64,000 nucleotides of DNA from Labia minor. Its lineage: Eukaryota > Arthropoda > Insecta > Dermaptera > Spongiphoridae. The notes below the pieces were generated by a model. It saw only the letters and a program-made list of their open reading frames with translations, had not been told where the DNA came from and did no database searches. Shown here one piece after another: positions 11,484 to 24,799 of the stretch (position 1 is the stretch's first letter; every line of letters begins with the position of its first letter). Both the position numbers and the translations under genes were made by a program. Location of the stretch: positions 21,942,720 to 22,006,719 of the forward strand of contig OY720346.1 in the NCBI GenBank assembly GCA_963082975.1. The letters run 5' to 3'.

Positions 11484-12203
11484 GTAAGTAATAACACGAT
11501 GAATGAATCAATGAATGAATGACAGACGGACAGACATCCCATCTATGCATAATGCACAGACTTTTACAAACAGAAAAAGGAGGAGGTGGCAGACCAATTA
11601 AGCACTTGATCCTTTTTCGAAGGGACATTCCCCATGGGAATTAAAGGGAGGACGGAGACGAACTGATAAATAAAACAGAATCTAGAGTCTTAAAAAATGT
11701 ATTTTGAATTACTTTCTCTCTTTATATTGCTCCCTTTTCAAAATAAAAAAAATCAGTATGATGAATTATTATTATATTAATGAATATTATACTAAAAAAT
11801 TCAATTTACTTTTTCTAAAAACACATTTATATTTTGAGGTGTGTGTATGAACGTTGTTGGAGAGTAAATTCAGAAATTTAGGAAATATAAGTTTCACAAT
11901 CAGTTTTATTTTTTAATTTATGTATTATATATTGAGGATATTATATACAAAAGTTTATTGAATCTCTACAGCATGAATGTTTTTCGATCGAAAAAAGATG
12001 AAAAATATATATAGGTCTGTTTCAATCACTTTGTTAAATTAAATATTATTAAATTTCTAAACAATAAAATATACAGTTTATTCTTTAGAAAATGTAATAA
12101 TAATGATTAACTATAGAATTTATACAGTATTATTTTATTTTAATAATTTTGTTATCTGTTAGTATCATTAGTATAATTCATTTATTATTTTTTATCAAAT
12201 TTT

Positions 12204-12780
12204 TACCAACCAACGATAGTAAAGGAGGTATTGTTTACACACCAAATTTCACATGTGGAGATTTTTACATATCTCCACGAATCATGTATTTTCTTAACAG
12301 AAAAAAGGATTTTTAGCATGATGTCTGTCCGTCTGTCCGGCTCAACAGATTTTGATGAAATTTAGTGTAATCACTTAGTGCATCAGTATCAACTTCTGGT
12401 GTATATCCGGAAACCAGAAATGGTAGAATGACCGATCGACGATAGGAAGGGAAGGGTTATTTTCACACGAAATTTCACATTTTATACATATCTCCACGAA
12501 TCATGCACTTTGTATTGGTTTATTCTCCGGAAAAATCATCTTCATTAACTTTTTCTTAATTTAAAATTATAGGACGTCACCCAGCCCTTCATGACGTCAC
12601 AGCCAGCTCCTACTTATATATTAAAAATAAAATAAAATTAAAAATATTTATGTTATATCCATATCTGTTTTTATTGCATTAATAGATATATTAAAATTAT
12701 TTGAAATTGTTTATGTAGCGGGAAATTATTTTATTTCAAACCGTCGGTCGGTTCTGTGCCTGTCCACAGGTCATCTTATT
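12204..12780 (+). repeat. Family A, near full-length copy
   Basis: Runs from ACCAACCAACGATAGTAAAG to GTCATCTTATTATT. Part of the middle (the second GACGGACGG tract and nearby) is shorter than in the other copies. CRE-type pair at 12572 and 12592. Its right end has the GGTTCTGTGCCTG variant shared with the copies at 8.5 and 9.8 kb. Confidence 0.88.
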
Positions 12781-12789
12781 ATTTATGTT

Positions 12790-15700
12790 ACCGTATTAGC
12801 ATAATAGATTATTTTTTTAGAAAAGTCTCTCGACTACCAAAAGCGAATTAATTAATTTAAACTTCTCCATAGAATGAAAAGTAGTAATAAAATAATTATA
12901 GGAATAGGATTTCTCATTTTATCCACAGAGATAGTCCCAAGAGTGAATATTACCCTAGAGAATAGGCAACCAACTTATTTTTTACATGAATAAATAAAAC
13001 TTAAATAAAGGGTTCATTTTATTTAATGTTTAACTGAAAAACATTGACTAGGGATATACACGTTTTACATTGAGTGAATATTTACTTATAAACCGACAAA
13101 AAAAAAATTAAATATTTTTTAACAATTTCTAATTTTTATATTCATTTTAAAATGCTAATGAATAGTTATATTTAATGTAATTATATAATGCATAATTTAA
13201 AAATATATTAATTATAATATAATTTTATAAATTGATGAAAGTGAACATCAATTTAAGATCTTTAAAACCCATTTAAGATATTCCAAATGGAATTAACAGT
13301 TTGAGTCATGCTTCGATCCTCACTCACTCCACTCTTCGTTTATTTTTTCCCCCCCAATTTAAATATAATTTAATATTCATGCATCTTTACCCAAAGGACT
13401 GAAAGGAGTCAGCACAGTGTGAAAGAGGGTTAATAGGATATTGGAGGCGCTTGAATAATGAAATAGGAAATAGGTCGCCCAGAAATGACTAGGTGTTGGC
13501 AAATTCTATTTTCTGTTGATTTATACAAATGTTATTCAAAATAATGTATTAATTGAATTTCAAAACAAAAGGTAAAAATGGAGGTGGTTAAACAGCGCGA
13601 GTATAAATAATCAGTATTAAGAAATAAGATTTAATGATACTGAAAATGATAAAACTTACGATTTATAAACAACCAAGTGAAAAATCATTTATGAAAATAA
13701 CACAAAAAAAAATATTCTTATAATAAATTAAATTTTTTAAATTATTAGACTGACAAGACTAAATCATTAAAATTGTTAATGAGCCGTTTCTTTAAACTTG
13801 CTAAAGTCTTGTCATTAATAAAAGATATCAAAAAATTTCATTTGATGCAAATAAAATAAAATAATATTAATAATGAAAGATTATTTTTTTGTCACATAAA
13901 GGAATTTATCTTGAAAAAGAGAAATAATGAAATCAATTATAGAATGCTTTGGAAATTAACAATATTACACCTTTGGTTTAATCACAAACTAAAATTAACA
14001 GGATAAGTTTTCATGGGACCCTTTACTATTTATACAAAAAATTTCTTGAAAATAAATATCATTATCATAAAATCCGACTTTTTTTAACCAGATTTCTCCT
14101 TTATATATATATATATAAATATTTATTTATTTATTTATTAATAACCATTATGATTTTATAAAAACGGAATAATTTAACATCTTTAATAATACCACGTTCA
14201 TTAAAATGTTCCCACACAATTTGTCCTTTAAATATAATATATGCATTTGGGCAAACTTCTATTATTGACCAATCCAATAATACTTTATTAAATATCAGTA
14301 ATTACCAAAAAGTTATAATACGAAGAGTAATCTCAGCAAATGGAATCATCCGTTGTTCATAAGGCTGGAAATATGCTGATCATTAATTCTGAACGATACC
14401 TTGGAAGGATTCGTAACTTTTTCACACCACCACATGCACATTTTCCGATGAATGAAAACACCCTTTTTTTCGCAACGAGACAACAAGTCACACTACAAGA
14501 ATTTCAATGAATGCTGTGAATGTTTTGTTATTCCCGGGTCGTGTCATTTATCGAAACTTGTCCCCTCTTGCTCACCTAATTTGTTGGTTAGCGACTTTTT
14601 TTCTTGAGGGGGGTGCAAACAAGTGTTTGGAGGTCGAGAACTACCCAAGCACTCAAACAACGCATTCAGTGTGAGATTGGACCAATTTACCTTCAATATG
14701 CTACCCTAAGGTCATTCAAAACTATCAGAACGCATAGGATTTTTATTCATATAACGAAGTTCTGAAATGTACATTGTTTTGTAAATAGCTAGTTTGTTAG
14801 TTATATTTGATAGTTTTGTATTGTGTACCAAAAAGATATTATTGTACGACTATTTTAAGAAAAAATAAGAAATTAATAAAAAAATAATTCTTGAAAAAAT
14901 GGGCCAATCAATAATTATAATTGTATTTAAATAAAAGTTTTATATTTAAACTGCAGGGGGTAATTAAATTTTCTTTTTAAAAAATGAAAAAAAGAATAAA
15001 ATTCAGAGGACATAAATTATTTCAATAATTAAAACATCTTCTTTCAGAATGTTATACATTTTAATTATTAAAATAAAACCATTTCTACCCTAATTCACTT
15101 TAAACTCACTTGTAGAATTTCAAAATAATATAAATATTGAAATGGTATTCTGTTATGTTATATTTGAAAATTCAAACTAGTAGGTTTATTCAATTTACAA
15201 TCTTGTTTAAAATAATTATTCCGGATTCATATAATAATATTTAGATAAATTATATGTATATTTATATTCAAACTAGAAAAAAAAGTAAAAAATCCGGTCA
15301 ATTTTAGTAAATCACATAAAATTTAAATATATTCGTAAGTCACTCACTACTAACTCTTAAAAAAATATTTTTTTCCCGTCTTGTGTAGCCAAGCATAAAT
15401 CTTTCTTTATCGAGCAAATGACATTGTCTGATAAGAATAATATTTATATACATGTATTTTACAAAATAAAATTAACTTATAAAAGTTTTCTAAAACGAAT
15501 ATAAAAATTATTAACTTGACCCATTTGTTTGTTTTTTCTATTTATTAGTTCAATTTCATTTATAATATATTCAGTTATAGAATGTTTAAAGACTGACTGT
15601 TTATTCTTTCACATTTTATGAACATTTAACATAAATATGACTTATAGACAACGACTATAAAGTTGGTCTATAAAATGAATCCTACGAGTTCACCCTTTGA

Positions 15701-16181
15701 GTATGGGAATCTAATTCCATCTCTACTCCCTCAAATCTTCTATTAATAACCGCTTTTATAATTCACTTATTTTATACTGAACATTATAACATTAAAATGA
15801 AATTTTCTTTATCTGCTTGTTTTTTGTATGGATAATGAAAACTAAAATATTTGCACTGATAATATAGAAAGGAAGGGCGAGTGTAAGAAAATGAAAAATA
15901 TATAAGAACCATTTCAGGTTTTCTATTCACCACAATTAACTATAAAATAAAGAGATAAAACTTAAAATTAATCAAGAGTTAGTGGTGAATTATTATTATT
16001 AGTTTGATTTGTCAGCAATTAAAAAAGACCTACTACTGAGATTATATAGAACGGAAAGAATATATTTAATAATAAAAATTGTATTTATTATTTAATTAAT
16101 TTATTAATTCATAATTTCAATACTTTATGAAAATCCGAAAAATTAAAATTTAATATTCATTTTATTTGAATATCTGTATAC

Positions 16182-16200
<19 letters not shown>
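12790..16200. other. Intronic AT-rich stretch, nothing recognised
   Basis: Less AT-rich patches at about 13300-13480 and 14330-14720 have no open coherent frame or known motif. The rest is low-complexity A+T ending in a (TA)n run at 16184-16211, where the Helitron sits. Confidence 0.45.
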
Positions 16201-16211
<11 letters not shown>

Positions 16212-16212
<1 letters not shown>

Positions 16213-17374
16213 CTTATATATAAAATTCTCGTGTCACAAAACTTTGAAATGATACTCCTCCGAAACGGCTGGACCGATTCTTATAAAATTTTTTATGCAT
16301 ATTCAGTTGGACTCAGGACATGTCAGACTTCTTTTATTAAACCGCTAATTGCTAAGGTGTGTCCAGGGGGTGGAATTTAAATAAAAATAGTTTAGTTACA
16401 ATGCTAGATCATAGAGGCACTGATGGCGATAATTTGGCGATAATTTGGCGGTAATTTAAATTCTGAGCAATGTGCAGATAAAAATCTTTTTATATATCTA
16501 TTGATATTTACAATATCTCAATTGATCTTATTGGCCTTTTAAACTTCGAAAACATTCACATTACGGCTATAATTTAATACTATTAATTTTTAAGATTATG
16601 TGAGTAAATTATTTTAATTACGAAAATTTGATCTCATAATTGGATTTTCACGTAAGATTTTAATATATATTTTTTAATATTATTTTTAGTGTTATGCTAA
16701 TTTCTTTATATTTTATTTTTATTTTGTTTACTTTGTTTTTTTTTAATAAATTTATAACATTTAAAGTAGCATAAAAAAATAATCGAGGCAGGAAAAGTGA
16801 TGGGGTTTGAAATTAATAGTGATAAGACAAAATAATTAGTATCAGAGAGAATAATATTTGCAAAGAATTTAAATCGAGATTGCAATCGGGAAATTATTAT
16901 CAAAGGGGATCAAAATTAAAATATATAAAACAATTATTTTTTCTGTTGTATTATATGGGTGGTCTATAACCCTGGGAGATGAGAGTAGATTCAGAGTATT
17001 TGAGAATAGGATTCTTCCCAGCATTTGGAAAGATGAGAACACCGGGGAATGGCGGAGACTGCATAACAAGGAATTGCATGACCTCTATGCATCTCTAGAT
17101 ATAGTTAGGGTTATAAAAGCGAGAAGGCTGGGATCGGCAGGGCACATGGCTAGAATGGGAGAGGAAAAATATATTGGTGGGGAGTTCGATTGGAAAACGT
17201 CCGTTTGGAAGACCAATTCTGAACAGGGTGGACAATGTAGGAAGGAACGTGAAAGAGATGAGACAGGGTAGGAGTTAGATGGTTATAGCTCAGAATAGGT
17301 ACACTCGGTGGGGATACAGGGGGCGGAGCCCCCGTCTAGGTGTGGAGAGCGCCGAAGGCGCTCGGAGCAGCTAG
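16212..17374 (+). mobile_element. Non-autonomous Helitron with both termini
   Basis: The 5' end is TCTTATATATAAAATTCTCG, followed by the typical CTCCTCCGAAACGGCTGGAC block. The 3' end has a perfect 7-bp-stem hairpin (GAGCGCC, loop GAA, GGCGCTC, 17347-17363), then GGAGCAG and the terminal CTAG at 17371-17374. It lies between A (16211) and T (17375), the expected Helitron target, and has no target duplication. No Rep/helicase gene is present, so it would need a helper. It contains a LINE fragment (16768-17314) that runs directly into the Helitron 3' region. Confidence 0.88.
16768..17314 (+). pseudogene. LINE reverse-transcriptase C-terminal fragment inside the Helitron
   Basis: Reading across frameshifts on the plus strand gives MGFEINSDKTK, then KIYKTIIFSVVLYGWS, GDESRFRVFENRIL, EWRRLHNKELHDLYASLD and IVRVIKARRLGSAGHMARM. 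This order is the familiar C-terminal part of arthropod non-LTR retrotransposon pol proteins after the RT active site (LYGSETW... RRL-WAGH-ARM). Several stops make it non-functional. It is the same family as the copy at 41746-42540, but its 3' end is cut where Helitron sequence resumes near 17315. The LINE clade was not resolved. Confidence 0.82.
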
Positions 17375-17392
17375 TATATATATATATATAAC

Positions 17393-17655
17393 CACTGACT
17401 TGTGTATATCCTACAATAGGACAGCCCCTTTCAAGTCAGCAGTTAACAGGATAAAGGTGTTCAATGATCAGGATAACGGGTCCTCTCAAACTTAAGCTTG
17501 ATTTTCTTGATCGGAGTCGCTACTTCTTATTATGTAGCTTGCTAATTTTATATTCGGACGCTGGGACACCCATTGATCCTAAATACAGAGAGTCCCATGC
17601 TAAAACATGGCCATGAAGAATGAGGACGGCGACCTGCCTAGCGCATGTACATATA
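17393..17655 (-). repeat. Family E copy 1
   Basis: Shares TATCCTAC-ATAGGACAG and CTTGATTTTCTTGATCG with the copy at 24800-25085. On the minus strand both could encode RLRSRKS at the same place, so this may be a decayed coding tail of an unknown element. Confidence 0.5.
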
Positions 17656-17659
17656 TATA

Positions 17660-20104
17660 TATATACTTATTTTAGTAAATATTCAAATTTTACACATTAT
17701 TTATTTTATAATTAATTTTTAAAAAAAATATATTTTATATATATATAAAAGACTCTGTTTTCACTGATAGAAGTGTTCAAAATTAAATTTAACATTAATA
17801 AATCATTATGAAATTAAAATTATTAGTTAAATTTCAAAAAAATATTCAATTATTGCTTATTTGGTCATCTTTGTTAGTGTACCTAAATGTTATATTAAAT
17901 CTATTTGTGTATAAATTTATTTTACACCATTTTTTTAGTTTTTATTTTTTTATTTTTTTCAAATGAAATTATGTCCAGGTAATTTTTAAAAATCACAATT
18001 TAACTTAATAATATTTTTAATGTTCAACTTAAGTTAAATATCAACACGGAGGGAAAATATATTTATTTTTAAATTAAAAGGGGGAAATAACATCATTTAC
18101 TTTTTTTCTCTTTTCCCTTCATTTTTTTTTTTTATTTTACCAAACTTTATTAAGTTTTAAGGTATTTTAAATTAATTTTACTAATTAAACAAGCAAAAAC
18201 ATACTAATAATATTCTTTCATTTAATTAATTTTTTCTCAAATAAACACATCGATAGGTTGTTTAAATTTCCTTTAATTATTAATTCAAATTTTAAATATA
18301 TAAAATATATTTATTTACATTTCTAAAAAAGTAAATACATTTTTTTTTTGTTTTTGTTAACAAATAAATAAATTTGTTTTGATTGTTTCTCTTTCTTTTT
18401 TCTCATTCTTCATTTCGACCCTTTGCATTCTCTTCAATGGGATTTCGAGTGTTTTATTTGTGAAAATAGCAAATCCCAATTATTGACTGTATCCGTTTAG
18501 GTTAGAATCGGTCGGCTCTAAATGTTTCCCTTCTCAGGAATAATTGTTTCCCAGCTTGATGGCATAGCGAGTTGATTTCGATGCCAATTCTAATGATAAT
18601 GATCTTGGCCCATTAATTAACTTGCATTTGATAACCCTTCCCTGTATAGCTCAATGTTTCACCTTATCTTGAGAGAATTTCTAGTGTTTACTATTTGCAA
18701 TAGTTTTGCTTAGCTTTATATTAACGAAATAACATTAATAGTCAAGATAAAGATATTTATTATAGTTCTCATTTGCTTGATTCTCATCTCTTCATTCGTT
18801 ATATTATCATTATAATTTTTTTAATACAAAAAGGATTCTAAAGGGTTTAAAGTTTTACTAAATATAGGTGTAGTATATTTTTAAGGATAAACATATGTTC
18901 AATAATAATGGTAGTTCTTATTTTGGTAATTATTAGTATTTTCGTTAGTGAATATAAATTATTTTAATACAAATTTTGAAATTATTAATCAAGAAAATTC
19001 AAATTATATTTCTAAAAATAATTTATATTCTACTTTTAGTTACATAATGGTAAATAAAAATTAACACTGGTTCACAAGTTATGAATTTTGAATATACTTC
19101 ATGTGTTTATTTAAATTTCAAAATCGAATGAAAATTTTATAAATAACTCGAAATAAAGGTACTATAAATAAACTATAAAATCATAGATTGTATTTATTTT
19201 TTTCCTAATAAAGACTAAAATGTATACTAGTATTGAATTTTTTAAAAGATAATTATAATTAGAGGTATTAAAAGAATAGTGAACAAGTTGGTCTTCTACC
19301 CCAGACTTATCAATGAAACATTTTTTGATTGTTTTACGAATCTTTTATTTATGAAGTTTTTTTCATCTAAATCTCCCAATTGAGTGTTTTAGAGCTAGTC
19401 TACTTCTTCTTGTTTATTTCAGTTATATTTCTTAATAGGAATTTCTGGAAAATTACTTCAAAAGTTAAGAGGATTATTCAAATATAGGTCAGATTGCAAA
19501 ATGGTAATTTAAGTGCCAAAATATTGATAAGCAAAACATAAATTTATGATTCATGTAGTAATATTTTATTCCTTCTGGTAGCAATATTAAAAATTCACAT
19601 ATTAGTCATTGCTTACATAAAATATAGTATAGTTTAGTTTTTAATTTATTGTTATATTAACATAACAAAAATTAAATCAAATTCAACTTTGGATGAAATA
19701 AATATTCTAATAATGTAATATAATCTTAATAATAATATATAAAAATATATTTGGAAAAGGACCTTATTATAAGGGTGATTTACATTTAGGAAAATAATAA
19801 AAAAAAATACTATTATCAAATTTTCATTCATTTTCAATTTATTCAAGTATTCATAGTATAATTTAAATAATAAATTAGAAAACAAATTTTGTAATAATAA
19901 TAATAATAATAATTTATTTAAATTATGAATTTGTTTACTAGTTACAATCAAGATTAGATCATATTTATATATTATGTTTATTTAGAATTACTTTCATTTA
20001 ATAATTTATTAAAGAAGTAAATTGAATTTAATAATATGAAGAAAGTTCAATATTCTTAAAATAAATTATATTTCAAAAAAATATTAATAGTTAATTCATA
20101 GTAA
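17660..20104. other. Intronic AT-rich stretch, nothing recognised
   Basis: Low-complexity A+T with poly-T runs. The less AT-rich block 18405-18650 has no open frame of note and is not similar to other parts of the window. Confidence 0.45.
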
Positions 20105-20745
20105 AATAAGTTGACCTGTGGCCAGGTCCGAACCGACCGACGGTTTGAAGTAAATTAATTTCCAGCTACAGAAACAATTTCAAATAATTTTAATATATCT
20201 ATTAATGTAATAAAAAACAGATAGGGATATAACATAAATATTTTTAATTTTATTTTATTTATAATATATAGCTGAAGTAGCCGGCGTTGCCTGCGTTACC
20301 CGAGGCTGTGATGTCATGAAGGGCTGGGTGACGTCATATAATTTTAAATTAAGAAAAACATAATGAAGATGATTTTTCCCGAGGATAAAACCAATACATT
20401 CGTGGTGATATGTAAAAAAATCTCCTTATGTGAAATTTGGTGCGAAAATAACCCTTCCCTTTTTATCGTGGATCGCTAATACTACCACTTCCGGTTTCCG
20501 GATTTGCACCAAAAGTTGATCAATTCATCCCACTGATGCATTAAGTAAATATACCAAATTTCATCAAAATCCGTTCAGCCGTTCAGGCTGTACACATCTA
20601 TACGGACGGACGGACGGACAGACATCATGCTAAAAATACTTTTTTCTGTTAAGAAAATGCATGATTCGTGGAGATATGTAAAAATCTCCACATGTGAAAT
20701 TTGGTGTGAAAACAATACCTCCCTTACTATCGTCGGTCGGTAAAA
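20105..20745 (-). repeat. Family A, full-length copy with an extra segment
   Basis: Both ends are present (AATAAGTTGACCTGTGGCC at left, CGTCGGTCGGTAAAA at right). CRE-type pair at 20309 and 20329. About 40 bp of GC-richer sequence at 20272-20307 (GCTGAAGTAGCCGGCGTTGC) is absent from the other copies. Confidence 0.9.
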
Positions 20746-20749
20746 ATTG

Positions 20750-22379
20750 ATATAGTTTTTATATAGATGCGAAAAACATGTATAAGATTAAAATAAATTA
20801 ATAGAAAAATTAGTTTGAAATTATTGAAAATTATCAATATTTAATAATTACAAAAAATAGAATATTACAACATTACTCTACTAACAATTATTGTGAATAA
20901 ACCACTATCTATTATTATATTTATATTAATTATAAAATTTTATAAAATAAAAGAGAATGTTAGTATTTTATTCTTATTTTTTCAATATCTGTCTTCTATA
21001 TGGATTGAAAGTTTTATATAATTAAAATAATCAATAACAGGTGTTGGTAAATATAAAGATAAATAAACCATTCTAATGATTCAAGGAGACTTAGAATTTT
21101 GATGAGTGCAAATTACTAAATATTATATTATAATTTATATTATTAAAGTTATTATTAAATCATTTAAAAGATCAAGTCTCATTTTATTTATAAAATCGAT
21201 CTTTTTTGCAACATATCCACCCACTTTTTAACCATTCTCGCTCTCTTTCTAATCTAAGTAAAACTTTATTATATTTTATATAACAACCTATAAACGTGTC
21301 TACAAATTGAAAAAATTGCCAACGAAGGTATATGAAAATTTGATGAAAATTTCAAAAAATAATTTAATTCTATCTTCCCAATAATCAATTTTAATTATTA
21401 TAATATTAAAATGAATGTACGTAAGATATAAATTTATAATTTATAATATAAAGGTTTGCTTAATTAAAATAATAAATTGTAGAATCTATACATATATAGT
21501 ATAATATTTTGTGAATAAAATATATAAAAGATTTTTTTTAAAATTTTAATAATTTAATAATTATAAAATATAGATTTCTATAAACAATGATAAACTAGAA
21601 TGAAAATATATATTTATATATAATAATTTACATGAACAAAATACATTTCGTTTAATATGAAAAGAATTAATGTTTTTGTTCGGGAATCGAATACAAAAAA
21701 AAAAAAAATGAAATAAAAAATAAACTCAATAGGAAAGAGAACAAAAAAACTTTTTTTTTAATCCAATTTTCTTTTTCGTCTTTCTTCCTCGTCGATTCTT
21801 TTTCAATTGATTTATATCAAACTTCAAGTTTAATCTCCCTCTTTCGACATCGGCAATGTATTCTTCCCAAGCCATCGATGTTAAGCCTATTCTTCTTTAT
21901 CATATAATATTAAAATATTGATAGAGAAGGTAGAAGGGGAAACAAACCGAGTAGCGAAATGATATTGAATTAAACAGTCAGTTTGTTGAATAGATTGGTT
22001 AAAAAGGTGCAGAGAACAATACTTTATTATTATTTTTTCTATTATAATTCATAAAAATTAATTAAAACTCTGTTAATATTTTTATCTGGGATTCTTTTTA
22101 TGTTATATTATGTTATTTTATTTATTTCATCCTCTTTCAACTTTCACTTCTTTCATGACCCTAGAAAAGATATAAAGATCAACAAATAAATCTTATCTCA
22201 TCTTCAGAAATAAGAAAATTAGTCAAGTGAAAAAAATAATTCTAAATGTTAATATTTCATAAAATAAAAAAATAATTTCAAACTTGGACGAGGAAAGAAG
22301 AAACAAATATAATGTCCCTCTTTTTCAATCACTAATCAATTGTAAAATTACTTTCTCCTAATCTTAACTTATAATATAG
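20750..22379. other. Intronic AT-rich stretch, nothing recognised
   Basis: No exon, transposon terminus or structured RNA was identified. Confidence 0.5.
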
Positions 22380-22605
22380 ATTATAGTAAATTAATGCTAT
22401 ACAATCGAACTATTCGAATTCAAAATCTTTAGGATCAAATATGGAGAGGTGTTTGAACTTCCTGATAAAATAATGCACTATCATCAAACTTTAAGAATGA
22501 AATTAGCTATAAGGTGTTGATATTGTATTTCTATCTAAGTATTTATCTATGAATTTTCTTTTATTTTTATAAATGTCAAAATAAATATAGAAATAGCAAA
22601 ATGCA
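22380..22605 (+). repeat. 226-bp direct repeat, left copy
   Basis: Starts ATTATAGTAAATTAATGC and ends AGCAAAATGCA. The right copy (22842-23067) is offset by exactly 462 bp at both ends, with only scattered base changes and no net indel. The left copy is followed by a spacer that is not repeated after the right copy, so this is not a simple tandem duplication. Confidence 0.9.
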
Positions 22606-22841
22606 TGCAAAATGCAAAATCAAAAAGTAGTGCAACAAAACTCCCCGCAAAAACCGTTTATTTGGGGTAAAATCTGACATGTTCAAAGCTTTGTAAAAAT
22701 TCTAATTCTAATCGGAACAAAATAAAATGAACTCTAATTTATAGCTAGGACCCTCCTGTGTTTACAAAAAAAAAATCCCCAAGGAGCGAGCATGCGCATG
22801 CGCAGAAATGAGCTAAACGAGAACTTATTTACACACCTTTT

Positions 22842-23067
22842 ATTATAGTAAATTAATGCTATATAATCGAACTATTCGAATTCAAAATCTTTAGGATCAA
22901 ATATGGAGAGGTGTTTGATCTTCCTGATAAAATAATGCACTATCATCAAACTTTAAGAATGAAATTAGCTATAAGGTGTTGATATTGTATTTCCATCTAA
23001 GTATTTATCTATGAATTTTTTTTTATTTATATAAATGTCAAAATAAATATAGGAATAGCAAAATGCA
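22842..23067 (+). repeat. 226-bp direct repeat, right copy
   Basis: Partner of 22380-22605. The 236-bp spacer between them holds GCATGCGCATGCGC (near 22791) and no coding frame. The pair could be a very small terminal-repeat element, but the ends are not TG...CA. Confidence 0.9.
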
Positions 23068-23599
23068 CGATTTATTTTATAAAAACTTCTATAAAATTGC
23101 TTTTAAAAACAAATTAAACTTTTCAATTGGACATTTATTTTTATTTTCTGCTTTTTCTTTCTTTTTTTATTTTATCTTGTTTGTTTCTCAAAAAGAAGTC
23201 TTTTATTTCTCTTCAGGCAATGATTGAAAACCAGCTAAAAGACAAACATAAAATATATTAAAAATGGATTAATATAATTCATTTCTTAATTAAAATTTTT
23301 CCTCACCTCATACAATGTTGATGATTTAACTTTAATTAAAATTTTTGTTTTATTCTTTTTTTAATATATATACAACTTTAGAATCCATTTTGTTCTAAAA
23401 AGGAAATAAAAAAAATATTAATATTTAATTTAAAATATTACTTGCAGCTTAATTATTTTCTATTCCTTGCAAAATAATAAAAAAAAATATTATTTTATAT
23501 AAATATAAATAACTATAGTAAGATAATCTAGCATATTTTGGGTCTAAATCATCGAGGGAAATTATTCAGCTACTTATTAGTGAATTGATCACTCTCTTT

Positions 23600-23870
23600 G
23601 TGTATCCATAGATATAATGCTATATTGCAAATCCCATTGGGTAAGTTGGGTTAAGCTTGTGGCTCTGTTGCCCCTGCCATTCTGCATTGGGAGTGGTCAC
23701 AGCTATAGATCAAGGAAGGGAGACGGATGGTCATATTGGGGAGGACGGAATTATCAAATCAGAGAGAGAGAGAGTAATTGGTATCAAAATAGCGAGAGAC
23801 AGCTGGATAATAATAATATTAATAATAACAATAATAATAATAATATTGACAACTTGAATCAAAAGTTTTG
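23600..23870 (+). repeat. Unassigned GC-richer block ending in an AAT microsatellite
   Basis: About 200 bp of higher GC, then GA-rich and (AAT)n sequence (23807-23850). Two frames stay open, but neither has a recognisable domain. The layout, a GC-richer body with a simple-repeat tail, resembles a SINE or LINE 3' end. A weakly similar block lies at 30000-30210. Confidence 0.4.
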
Positions 23871-24189
23871 ATTTATTTACATATTTTGAAATTTCTAAAA
23901 ATATCTGAAAGATTTATTGAAATTCTCAAAATGCAAAATTGATTAACATCAATGACAACAACATTGGAGTATATTGGATATTTAATGTTATTTTTTATAC
24001 GCACTATATACAAAATAAGTTGTTATTATAAATATATTCATATTGTTTTGTTTAATTAACACCGAAAATTTAAAAATAAACATTAAAGTTAAATTTTAAC
24101 TCCAAATTTAGTTGATTAATTTATTTGCTTATTTATTCAAATGTGTTTAAAATGTCTTTATTAAATGTATTTTTTAGTGTTTTATATAT

Positions 24190-24462
24190 TTAACTTGTTT
24201 GGTTGTCTGTATGGTTCAAATCTATTAACTCATTATTAACACAGTTGCAGTTGACCAATTGAACTAAAACTTTGCACACTTTTCAGATTTCGATGACAAT
24301 ACATGAATATGAAATAAAGTTTTCATTTTCTTAATTAATTAATTAATAATTTAAAGTTGACCAATCGAACTAAAATTTTGCACACTTTTCAGATTTGGAT
24401 GAGAAAACATGAATATGAAATAAAGTTTTCATTTTCTTAATTATTTATTTAATTAATTAATA
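24190..24462 (+). repeat. Family F with an internal 106-bp tandem duplication
   Basis: The unit from TTGACCAATTGAACTAAAAC is present at 24251-24356 and again at 24357-24462 with a few changes. The upstream part (AACTTGTTTGGTTGTCTGT) resembles the insert at 35690-35777, which identifies a dispersed family. Confidence 0.7.
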
Positions 24463-24799
24463 ATTTCATTAATAAATTTTAACCCATCATTAAATATCAT
24501 TTATAATCTCAAAGTATTTTCAAATAAAACTTAAAACCTTAAAAATTTATTTACTAAAAATTAAAAATAAAATAAATAATTAAAAAAAAATTAAGAGTTA
24601 CAGTGTTTTATTTATAAAAACTAGAAAATAATTTTTCACTTTAACAACAATGGTCTAGATACTTTGAATAAAGAGCCTAATTAAAATGAATTAGTTAATT
24701 AATTTTCTAGGGATCTCTCAAATAAAACGCTTGCATTTAAATTAAAAATGGTGACAAAATTAAAAATGGTGACAAAATTAAAAATTATAAGAATTATAT

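Noticed and set aside
11359..11628. Minus-strand 89-codon frame
   Set aside because: It is the opposite strand of the BBOX-like exon and its flanks, with no family similarity.
17074..17271. Stand-alone small gene with RRLGSAGHMARM
   Set aside because: It is the C-terminal piece of a LINE pol protein, cut by stops on both sides.
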